A stretch of 64,000 bases of DNA from Membranipora membranacea. Lineage: Eukaryota > Bryozoa > Gymnolaemata > Cheilostomatida > Membraniporidae. A program made the position numbers and the translations under genes. The stretch is from assembly GCA_914767715.1 (NCBI GenBank), contig OU612065.1:21516001-21580000 (forward strand). The letters run 5' to 3'. Under the pieces are notes generated by a model. That model was given only the letters and a program-made list of their open reading frames with translations, was not told the origin of the DNA and did no database searches. Each line of letters starts with the position of its first letter. The first letter of the stretch is position 1. Below are positions 48,301 through 60,100 of the stretch, piece after piece.

Positions 48301-50421
48301 TTGAGATCATTCAACGATTGTCCATCTGCTGTGATAAAAACCTCGTGTTTGTTGACCACAATCTCGTCCTTGGTCAGAGTATGCACTGTTAGTTTAAAGT
48401 CATATCCCAGCTCGTCAGTAACGACCTTCATATCCACTACCATACCCATCACAATCTGCGAAATCTGGAGAGAAGATTCGACTTTTTTGATAAAAGACAT
48501 CTTTCTGATTGCTGTGTAACATTCAACTACAGAAGCTGGTCGCCTAATGATGCCTGTTTCTCCATTGCGTTTGGCTGTTTCCATGACTGTGATAAGAATT
48601 AGCGTGATTTTAGATAAATTATGTACTTCGGTTTCCTTCTAGACAAAGTTTTGTATTGCTCCCCAGAGTGCTAAATGTGTGATAACCTCTTTAATCTGTA
48701 AACATGAAATGAATCAGGTTGCATTTACAGGTATTCTATTTCTAAGTAATTATTGATGAAAATTGATACAGTCCGTCATCATGGATTATTTGTTTGTGAC
48801 TGAAGCAGCACTCAATGTTTATGTATTCAGTGACCAAACAGGTCAATGCAGCTGATAAATCAATGATAACAGTATTAATGTGTGTAATTCTTCACAAGGA
48901 CAAAAGGAATAATTATTTTGTAGTATTGAGGGTGTTCAGGTGCATTATCTGGTTTGGTTTTCAATATGCTCACAACTTTTGTCACCAAATGAATCTCAAA
49001 TCGTCTCTGTGCCCTCAAATTCTCTTGTGGATAACCTAGCGTTGTTATTGATCCAATTTTGACCAGATATTGAGCAGCTAATCAAGATCATGATTTGTGA
49101 CTTGGCTGCCAAATCTCCCATCATTCCTCTATTTGGTACTATATCTTGTGCTAACACCCACACTGACACCGAGACTACACTATTAACATGCGTATCTCTG
49201 ATCGATAGAGTCAATTCAGTATGAGTACCTAACATGTTCCCGCCCCTAATTACTGAAATCTACCGCGGGTCGTCACACCAAATTTTTTCTGATGGTAGTG
49301 ATGCTAATTAATCCACTCCCTATCGATCAGATATATACATTCAATAGTATATCAAGTGAAATATGGACTAATATTGACTGCAAGCTTGATAACAACGGTA
49401 CATTTTTGCTGTAGGTCGTGACATTGTGGTACAGAGCACCAGAGGTTTTACTGGGATCTACTAGATATGCAGCTGCCCTCGATATATGGAGCATAGCAGC
49501 CATCTACGCTGAAATGACCACAAAACGGCCACTGTTCCATGGTGACTCGGAAATCGACCAGCTCTACAGAATATTCCGGTAATGATTGTGTGCTGAGGTA
49601 CATTGATACAGAGTGCAGTCACCAGTCGATGGAGTAATGCATTTTCTCAGAACTTCAGCTCTTATTTTTATCATTTCATATATTATATGAAGTGAGTCAA
49701 CAGTCTTTTATATGTGTGGTTAACAATTACCATATTGTTTGTAGAACTCTGGGAACTCCAACAGAAGAGATGTGGCCAGGAGTGTCTGAACTGCCTGACT
49801 ATAAGAACGCCTTCCCTAAGTGGAAGCCTCAGACTCAGCTCAAGGACGCTGTGCCCAGACTAGAGGAGAGTGGTCATGATCTCTTACAGGTAACCTAAAC
49901 GCTGTTATTCTGATATAACAGAGTATTGTATTCTTTTTTTGTTGGAATCTGTCTGATTGTGTTTGACAGCATATTCTGTCTTGTTTGCCTGCATTTCTGC
50001 CTTTTTGCTTCCCTTCAAATGGTCATGCTGTGGGGTTATCGGTGGAGGGACGCAGCTCCGCATGCAGGCAAATGGACCAAACTTGGTCTAGGTGCTCCCA
50101 AGCAGTGTCATCTAGTGTTACTGATAGCTATGAGGGTATGCTGTGTTAGATACGTGACATTGTCCGGTCTGTGGATATCAGTCTGTATCAATCTGTTGTT
50201 GTGATAGATATAATGAATTCTATAAACATGAGTAGACATTCTTGTTGCAATGTTAACCGATGTTGGCCGTATTTTTTTGCAGGGTAGAAACCTTATCGAT
50301 CTAATTTTATTTACAGAAAATGCTTATATATGATCCTGCCAAGAGAATGTCCTGCAAACAGGCCCTCTTACATCCATACTTCAATGATCTGGACAAAAAT
50401 ACTCAACCTGCCATGGCTTAG
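45316..50421 (+). CDS. CDK1: CDK1 (cdc2), mitotic cyclin-dependent kinase
   Basis: Seven exons: 45316-45352, 45530-45686, 46026-46149, 46478-46648, 49415-49578, 49745-49889 and 50317-50421; 903 nt, 300 aa (human 297). Ser/Thr kinase that with cyclin A/B drives entry into mitosis. The glycine loop GEGTYG (inhibitory Thr14/Tyr15) spans exons 1/2. The cyclin-binding helix is PSTAIRE, the catalytic loop HRDLKPQN and the magnesium motif DFG. The T-loop [17 protein letters not shown] holds the activating Thr. [11 protein letters not shown] and FPKWKP favour CDK1 over CDK2. Odd: the subdomain IX motif DxWSxG reads [12 protein letters not shown], with Ala for the almost invariant Gly. Exon 1 could read on into its intron, but the spliced form restores the loop exactly. 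The large intron 4 hosts an antisense gene. Confidence 0.95.
47567..48584 (-). CDS. Nested two-exon gene of unknown function
   Basis: Lies antisense inside CDK1 intron 4 (46649-49414). Exons 48584-48205 and 47786-47567 join in phase (donor AAAG|GTTTGA, acceptor ATTCCAG|GAA) to give 600 nt, 199 aa with stop. An acceptor-like CACAG two bases before the ATG suggests a non-coding 5' exon. I do not recognise the protein. It begins with a short polar stretch, then alternates hydrophobic and polar residues as beta-strands do. Two similar stretches ([12 protein letters not shown] in exon 1, [12 protein letters not shown] in exon 2) suggest two tandem beta-sandwich units. There is no signal peptide or membrane segment. 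Matching phase across a real intron argues for a gene rather than chance frames. Confidence 0.6.
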
Positions 50422-50746
50422 AAATATTCTGTGTATAGTTTGTACTGTGTGATTTTTCAGCTCTTGTCGGAAATGTGTGTATGTGAATTGGATGAATACT
50501 ACTGTAAAAACATTTTGAGGCGAATACCGTTCTCTAAACATGAGATGAATTCTGTAATTTTAGCTGATTCTTAGCTTTGAAATTTATCTGTGGTACACTA
50601 TTATTTATACAGTTATATTAGTTAGGCGGGTTTGCTAACATTGTACAAAACTGTAGTTTTGGAAAAGTCTCTCACTCCTTTGCATAAACATCAATTCTGA
50701 TTCCATGTAATCTTCTTTATATTCATGTACACTTTCAAATATTCCC

Positions 50747-50752
50747 AATAAA
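50747..50752 (+). terminator. CDK1 poly(A) signal
   Basis: AATAAA about 325 nt after the CDK1 stop. The convergent RPTOR gene has candidate AATAAA signals on - at 50828-50823 and 50801-50796, so the two 3' ends nearly meet. Confidence 0.6.
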
Positions 50753-51111
50753 CTTCTCTTATCAAAATGATTCTTCTTTTCTGACTTGAAAGGAATTTAT
50801 TTTACAAAAATATACAGCATTTTTTATTTAAAAAAAGTTTGGTATCAAAAGGTGTTTCTGTACAATATTAAGTCATTGTAGAAAACAAGGTTTGTGATGC
50901 TTTCTTTAACAAAAAAATAATAAAGCATAACCATTACAGAACAAAAATATGGGAAACTGGATTCAAAAGTTTGCATTTTCAATAACCATTGGTAGTGCAA
51001 AAATAGAAGTAAATAAAAAAAATTGTGAAGGCATAAGAAAAAGTCAGCAGTTAATCACTTTGAGCTGCCCTGCCCTGATAAACCAATCAATCCATGAGAT
51101 ATAGGCAGGTG

Positions 51112-54100
51112 TTACTTGCCCTTATCACTCAGTGTGTACACGCTCACCATACTGTCAACATTCCCAGAAGCCAACCTTACCTAAAAATCAAATTGGAAAT
51201 TATAAATCAGGAAAGGAATTCTTACAAATGGGGCTGAGAGCAAGGTGTGACCGTAGCTTCTTTGTTCATGATGTAAATATCAAGTTCATATTAACTTCAG
51301 CAGTGCAGGTCTAGTGAACACTGAGTCAAACAAACACCATTGGAGATCAAGAGCATCAACGGTCATCCTGCTTCAAACTTATACAAAGTCATCAATTATA
51401 TATGTTGGAGGAGGGACTTAAAGATGTATATCGGAGAGAATAGTTGTGGCTGAAATGCATATGAAAATATTACTGGGACCGTGAGAAGTGATTTGATACA
51501 ATGATAAGGTACATATCTTACCAGATGTGGATGGAAGGCCAGACAGCTGACCTTAGCCACTCTTTGTCCCATGAATCCTTCGTGATATTTTATATTGCTA
51601 GTCGTATCTCCTGAGGTGTTGAATACAGTGATCATTTGATCTGCCATGCCGCTGCAATCAAACGAAGGAACCAGCATATAGCCTTCCTAATTATTCACAC
51701 AAAAAAATTGGTTGCCATGCTGATATTACTGCTCATATATAATATACAGGTATCACAACCAATGTTTGTAAGAACCGGCTGATTGATATTTATCCTTGCA
51801 GAATCGATAGCAGTGTATATATTACACGGTATCGCTATTCATACAATTTTATACTGTCAGTATAAATATCAATGTTTCAGTTTTTAATTATATCCTCCAT
51901 CCAATTACGATTTTGCCAAGGAGATAGATCTCAAGCAACAGGATCTAATTGAGCACACAACAACAGATGATGAATTTCAGTAGTGAATCTGAGATGTTCT
52001 CAGGGCTGGAAATGATATACACAGTTTGGTCAATACTGTACATCCTGTCAAGGGATCAGAGCAATGCTCACTCACCATGCTAAAAGTTCGGCCTCTTTGT
52101 GTAGTACCATGGATCTCAATCCAGTGCCGACAGTGAATGAGCCAACTGAGTCTTGTTTTCGAACATCCCAGAATTTGATTTCACCAGATCGGCTGAAAAA
52201 GACATGCATGTCATAATCAAGGATGAACAATGTGATCAACGTCCAGTTCAGACCAATGACTCAGCATTACTAAATAGACCCATAGGACATTTAATAAATA
52301 GAAAACCTAGCCATTCAACCTAGATCCTATATCCAAATTGATTGTTAAATCCGGATATGTATGCGAAAAAATTTATTTGCTCGTCTTATGAATGTAGCTC
52401 ATGTGTTTATAGATTAACTCACCAAGCGGAGACTAGATTTTCGCCCTCTCCTTTCTGTAGCTGACAATTTAGCACCCAGGAGCCATGTTGAAAAGTACAT
52501 ACCCGACTAAAAGTAACAGTTCACATGTACTAAAATAGTATGCGGCCAAATATTATACATGGGATTTAAAAAATAACCCAAGAGTGGTACTGATGCCAAT
52601 ATCCGGTTAATTATGCACGTTCAGTGGTGCATCATCAGTGCCAATTTTGGATTGACTGAATGGCCAATTTCTAAGGGGAATTTTTTACCCATTTCCAATA
52701 CGTATTCAAATGGCACTTCATATAGCAAATGTATAATTCTAGTCATTTCACTGCACTGACAGCTGATGTTTGTGAACCACATCAACCTTGGACCATACAT
52801 TGCCATAATGGAAGCCTTGCCTAATATATTTCGAATCAAACAGAACATTTCAACAAATATGAGTAAACAGCACACATTAGCATACCTATCATGTGGAGGC
52901 AACCTTCTGTCAAATACCCTGACAGAACCATCGCTAAACGAGCCTACGAGTCTAGACTGGGTAAGGGAGTCACAGCACATACTGGTGACCACCCCCTCAG
53001 AGCCCGTCATCATGTCTACGATCTTAGTCTCCTTATTGAGATCATATAGTCGTATATACCGAGAAGCACCAGAGAAATACAGGGAAGTAGAGGATTGCTG
53101 CCACTCCATCACCATTCCCGGTGAGTTAGACGCTGTATAAAAATTTATATTTCAAATTTATTGAATGCAATAATATAACTGTCTACACAAAAATGATTAA
53201 TGAAAATGTTGGCTAGGTTTCAGAATAGCTGTCAACATGATTTGACAGTATATGGGTTGGAAAGATAGATTGGAAGAAAAGAGCAATACCAAAAGTTGTT
53301 GAAAATGTCAGCTCATTGAATTATGTACATCTAACAGGCCAGGATGGGACAACTCTGGGATTGAACTCTTGGAACTTGGTTAGCTTTGAGCTTTACAGAA
53401 CCCAATGAGAACAGATTTCCTTTTGGCAGTAATTTTAGTGGCAGAAAGTGTTTCCCACATATTAATGCCACTATAATGCCCAAATCAGATTGTGTGTATT
53501 TTATTTTCAAAAGCCCTGATGACGTGTCTATTGAAACTGACGACACGCCCGACGGGGGAATACTTACAGTATTTGCTCGCTGTGGACAGGTCAGATATGG
53601 CCTGCCAGGCTGTGACTAGATTTAACTCAGTGGACTTAGTACTGAAATCCTTCCATATCCGAACTGCACCATCATCTGTAATTGATGGTAACACAACATT
53701 ATTTCTGGGTATCACTTTATTTAAGCGGTGTACTGTTGAACCCCAATTGAGTAGGAGCATGAGGTGAATAAGTTATAAAGTAGAATCAGAATCCATTCCG
53801 TAAATGCAGTACATCTATGTCCTTCACAATACTATCTATGTGCACAAAACACAATGACAACCACAAACAAACAAAATTCTCCCTACAAAGTCGCAATACA
53901 TTTGGTATGCTATGAGTATCAATCTGAAAAATAACAGTGGTGAAATATTTATCTTTTCAATAACTTATCACAGACCCAAATGAAACATCAAATTCGCGCT
54001 ATTAATGACACGGAGACCAATTTTCTTCAAAGTGGCAGCATCATGAAGCCCGAGAACGTACAAAATGGCAAGCAATATAGGCTACGGTGAAGACTAGATC

Positions 54101-57100
54101 CAGTTTGCCTGTATTGAGATACCTACCTGTGGCAACAGCTAAAAGTGTGCGATCCGAGTTATGTGGGTTGAGGTATTCCATGCCGGTTATCTTACACGTC
54201 TTAGAATTGTGGTTGTAAAAATGGTTCTGTCTCACTCCGGCCTCCCAGTCCCATACACTAAAAGATTGATATTTATTTGATAGCAAATCCATGAATATAT
54301 AAATAAATAAATCAATCAATATACTTTATTTTCTTCTTCATCCTTAAAAGTTGAGAGGGGCAAAAAGTTGTATCAATCATGAATATAAATGTTCTATCCT
54401 TCAAGTTAAACAATGCAATACCCACAACTGAAATTCAGATCACAATTATTGTAAATATATCATTGCAATTGTTTGAAAAGAAGAAACAAGAAGTTATCTT
54501 ACCCTACTGTGTCATTGTCAGCTACTGCTAGCCTTATATCATATGGATGAAATCTCATCATAGCTGGCAGCGTCCCCATCTTATTAGCAAATATCTCAGT
54601 CTCCAGTCTGGTGTAAGGTGCTTTCAGGTGCTCAGTCAAAGCTCTCTCTCTAACTTTAACGTTCTCAGTATATAAGCTTTGTTTCTAAAATGCAAAGGGA
54701 TCTGTGCATGTCACTGATGACCTACCGAGCTTGTGACCGTCAAAGAAAAATTAACGATGAGAGAGAAATAGGATATGATCCGCTCTTGTACATGGACATA
54801 ACAAGCTCATGCTGCAAAGACTAATTCTAACCTTCTTACAAAACGCTAGCGGAGAAAATATTAGCTATAGTTTAGTTTAGCTAGTAAAGGGGTGATGTCA
54901 GCTAGCACCTAATTTTTGGCTAGCTGAGGTGGGAGTCTCTATAAAGAGGTTGACTAAATGTAAGCATCCTTAAATTTAGCTACTTCAAGCATGTGTGAAT
55001 TAGCAAACATTTCCTCAATCAAACATGTTACTCCTCAGGGAAAATGATGATTATATCCTGGAGCCTAGAAGTATCTGTAGATATGTTACCTCTGATGGCG
55101 AGTTGTTGTTGAGATGAGGACTGTGAGTACAAAACTCAGCCATCACTGACTGCTCAAACATCTTACAGCTCCATTTGAAAAACTCTGTATCGATAATCTT
55201 TTCGGTGGGGCTGATTGTGTGGGTGGGAGAGTTTGAGGCAGAGGTGTGTGGTGCAGAAAACTGACGCTTGAATCCTTCCGACGGAACCTGCAAGGAAAGC
55301 ATGAAATCAGCAATTGAGGTGTAGAGTATTTCTTGTGCAGCTTTGTAATGTTCTTGCCTAAGAGCAATAATGCAATTGGCAAATAAGGCGTAACAGCAGT
55401 TTAAGCACTTAAAATGTGCCAGGATAGCTGGTAGTAGCATTTCATTATTGACCATTTTCCGAACAAAGTGGTTGATAATGAAATGCTACTACCAGCGATC
55501 TCAGCACAGTTTAAGTGCTTAAACTACGTAATGTGTTCAAGCAGCCAGTGACCAACGCGTGCTTTGAATGACATTCTTTGTACCTTTTCGCCGGAGGAGG
55601 GACTGAATGGTTTTTTGTTGTTCATTTGATTATCTAGGTTTCTGTTGCTAGGACTGGAGGCTGCTGATAAGCTACCGGTTCTACTTCCAGCTGATGATGA
55701 GATAGCCACACCCCTAGGCTTAGCAAGCTGGGACGCCTGAAATCAGATCGAGCATGCCATAGCATAATCAGCAAATCAAACAATCATACCTCTCCAATCA
55801 TGATGACTATTCAATTAGATTGAGTTGAATTTTTGCAAAATTGCACAATTTTCCTAAAGCAACGTAAGATCAGCAATTCATTTCACCATCACCAATTGTG
55901 CAGTTCAGTAAACTAAATTAAAGAGAACCATGTGGCATAATAATTTGCAGCATGCAGTAATCAACAACCACGTGACAACGTGGTAAGCAGCAATAATGAC
56001 ACAATAGCACATATTTAAATACTTTATTTTTGAGGGTGTTGACGATGATGCCCGCTTGTTGGTTGACAGAAGGGAATGGATCTAGGGTGAGCTGTAGCAG
56101 AGTTCTCCACATCATGTTGTACACATTAGTTAGCCCGAGAGTAGAACCACTGCTGGCTACCCTCTTCATACCGGTAGACATGGGACTAGGGCTATGACTG
56201 ATACCATCAAGAGAATCTGAGCTGCCAAAACCACTGCTGCCTACATCTGCAAAATTAATTCAATTTCAAGTGAATTCAATCATCCTCTGTTTCATAAAAC
56301 CAAGGATTTATCCATTTAGTGTGTCCATTCAGAATCTTAGCAAACTTAGTATGAGAATCTCTTTTTTTTTAAAAACAATCTGTGCAGGTTTGTGTGGTTT
56401 TATCCACGATAATTCATCCCTCGAGATAGGAAATATCAAAAGTTGTTCATCAAAGTGAGCAAGTTTTCTCCAATCATAGAACAAGATGACCACATGATCC
56501 TAGTATTTTGATATAACATGGACGATGTAACTAAGACCAACCTTTATAGGGTGAACCCACAGTGGCTTTGCTGTATTTCCCACCAGGTGATGCTTTGGGG
56601 CTGTTGATTTTATTAGGACTCCCGCCTGAAACAACATCAAAAGATCTCAAAAGAGCGCCGGGCAAAACAATCAGTGACAAATTAAACTGGATTCTCAAAA
56701 AGTACAAAACTCTCTGAGGTGATCTTGACGAAGGTTATTGTTGGAAAAAATTTCACCGAATGAATCTATAGGCAGTAATCATTCTTCATAATCAAGTAAA
56801 CAAGGATAAAAATCGATACACCTTTCATTTAATGAAGAAAATAAGATAAAAATTCCATTTCCGTATACACTTCAAATGTGTGATCATTCCACAATATTAT
56901 GAAGCCAGACCCATCGTAATCAAATTGAAATGGTAGGTGTTGATCACTTGGTGGGCATCGACCTTCCACCAGGTATACTTCAGATAAATTACCCTTCCAC
57001 CTTATTCATTCTTATTTAACACGATTATTTCAGCTTAGGTCATCGTGAGACTTGGGCCGTACAAAAACATGCCAATTATATAAGCTTATACGCTATTAGG

Positions 57101-60100
57101 GGTCTCAGAAACAGAGCATGTAAGGTCCAGTGACCCAGTGACCCTAACACGTACGCTGTGTTAAGTAGAGTGGACGGTGGAGTGGTATCAGACGAGACTC
57201 CGTGGTAAATAGGAGGCTCGCTTATTAATGCCATCAACCGTTATTTTGTTGGGAGGTCTGTGTGATCTGTTAGCTTGCTTGCTATTTACTGCCAGTCGTT
57301 TGGTGCCACCGAAGTCGTGGGTTCAAGTCCCACTTGGAGATCCCTTTAGTTTGATTGTTCAAGCCCCAGCACCCCCGACTGTTTATAATTCTTGACATCA
57401 AGGCAAAATCTCAAAGAGTGAATATCTAGCCTTGTCACACGACTACTTATTTTTGGTATTTCTCAAAACAAAAAAATAGCCTCGAGACAAGGCTAGTGAA
57501 TATCAATGTTTAGACGACCTACTTTGTGAGGCGGCTAACGCTTCTTCTTCCAATAACTGATGGGCGATTGATATGAACTGAGGCTCGCATACAGTTATAA
57601 ATCCAGCTATAGCTGAAAGCAGCTCCTGAAAATAGCAAAAACAATAATGTATCTACCAAAGCCTACATTATTGCCTCACAAAACTAAAGTAATATAATTA
57701 GTGATGAATATCCTAACTGTCAGCTCTATTTTCCTAAAATATCCCTGAGGTGTATGAAACAGCTACTTTACATAACACAAAGGTTGCAGCAAAACAAATT
57801 TTAATCTAATTATAAATGTTGTAAGGAGTGATCTATTTACCTCGCGAACCATGGGGGAGGGATCTATCGACATATTACAGATCTGCATACCAACAGCATG
57901 ATCTACATTAGTGGCGTGTTCTGTCCTGCCCTCGGATTGGTTGATGAATGTGCCGAGAGCGAATAAGGCAGCACATCTCACTTCGGGCACGTCATCAGAG
58001 AGAAGCTTATAAAGCTTCTCGTGGGCATTATCTCGTACACCGGCCCACTTAGCTGTTGCAAAATTCTGCCAGATCTGTGAGAGAAGTTAGACAACATTAA
58101 TTAATCCGATAGTCACGGAGTAAACACGACTCTTCACACCTTTACTACGTCTCAATAGGCTTGGAGTGAAGGGCATTTGCGTCAATATAACTCATCAATC
58201 ATAAATATTCCATTCCATTCCTTAGTTCAGATGTCATTGGATAGTGAGAGGTGAAGAACTTTTAGATTGTCGTTGTTTAGAAGAGGTGAAGAACTGACCT
58301 GACCAAGGCATAAAGAGCACCAGGACCTGAGTCTATGGTCCGACCTATATTCCAGATGAAGCAGGCAAATAGATATGGCCTTGCCTTGATGTACCAACTC
58401 CTGGCCGGGTTTGTAGTTCTGTACTATCATAGCCAACACAAAGGCAGCCATTGTTCTGTATTCAGACTGTAGAATTAACCAAAACAGAGTTCAATAAATG
58501 AATCATGAGAGAAAAAGGAAAGCAGTATGTCTTACCAGTTTAAATAACACCAACATCACAGATGTTGTATATTCAAGATTAACTGGTCTAAGATGAATAA
58601 TTATCCTTGTATGCCAATCCTAGTAAGTCACCACACTTGCAAGTGAATTGTTGTGTTTTCACAAATGACTTTTTGCACATTTACTAGTCTTACGCTTATG
58701 AATCATTTCAAAGAGATAACCATGTGATCAATCTATACACATACAAGGCACTATCTATGCAAGTCACCCTCATTTATAAGTCTATTGACTTATGTTACAA
58801 GGTTTTACAGTATATGGAGTTTTATATCCCAACTAAAATGTTCAGAATGAGGTCATTTTGTCTATATGTTCTACTATTTATGATCATTAGCCGCAGATCA
58901 GCATTTCCTTCACTGCTCGTAGTGACCAAAATAGAGCAAGCCTACTTTGTGCGCCAGCTATTGCTTGAAAACTAGCTCACATTTTTCATATGTGGCTATT
59001 ATCAATTTCTACCCTATATTTCAGAAATGTTGTAAATTACCCAAATAAATCAGAATGTCAAGGCGAAAATAAGTGTAGGTGAAAAAAGCTGATATTATGC
59101 AAGTGATAATAGTGTCCTTGTTTTTCTATGAAATGACACACACATATTAAAGATACCATATTTACCAGTTGGCTATGTAGCAAGACGTGGAAATCTAGAG
59201 GGTTCATGAAAACAACGTACAGGTACATGTGCTTTAGCACCCTATACACCCAAGTGAGCATATTTTCGAAATTAGCACATCAGATAATTTTATGTGTACT
59301 ATATATTGTACTCACTGGCATATCGCGGTCATCTAGCACCTGTAGGAAGTACTTGTGACCGTTGTCTTTCACTAGGTCTCCCTGACAAGACTGAAACAAG
59401 GGAAATAACAAATTATCAAGTCATCATGCAGACATCAGAGATTCAGTTCTTATATCGATCATCAACACGATGTGCAGCTAGAAGGGGGTTAAAAACTCAA
59501 AACTTATGATGTGCAACAACTCTTTGTCTCTACTTTATACGTCAACAAAGCAATTAGAAGGAAAATTTTAAAAGTTCACATCAACCTGCTGAATTATTAC
59601 CGATTACTCAATAACACCAGATGTAGACAGAATTTAAACGATGTCAGTATACGAGACAATGGACTAAAAGTATTACTTACCCCGTGAGCAAAAGTATAAC
59701 TTACCCTGTCACTAAAAGAATAACTTACCCCGTCTACAGAGAGGATTTTAGCCCAGATAAAAACTAGCAGTGGTCTCAGCTCGCGAGCAGAGCTCTGTAA
59801 CAGTTTGAGCACATACGGAAAAATACCCACAGATAACGCCTGGAAAAATCAGAAACTGAGTGATATTTTATAATACAAACATATATATACTTATTATATT
59901 CATATGTTTATGTGGATAACATACATAAGGAATTTATAGGCTTTTTGAAAACAAATACCTGTTACCAAAGAGCTAAACAATATTCCATGTACACCAGCGC
60001 TGGTACAGCATCGGACAGAATTAGTGCTCAAGAAGTATGGGTAAATTTAGTTCAACCTACGGCAACATAAAAAAGAACCAAAAAATTTTTTACGAAAAGT

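Noticed and set aside
57251-57344. Functional tRNA gene
   Set aside because: Only the T-arm is convincing; the D and anticodon arms do not fold in canonical form.
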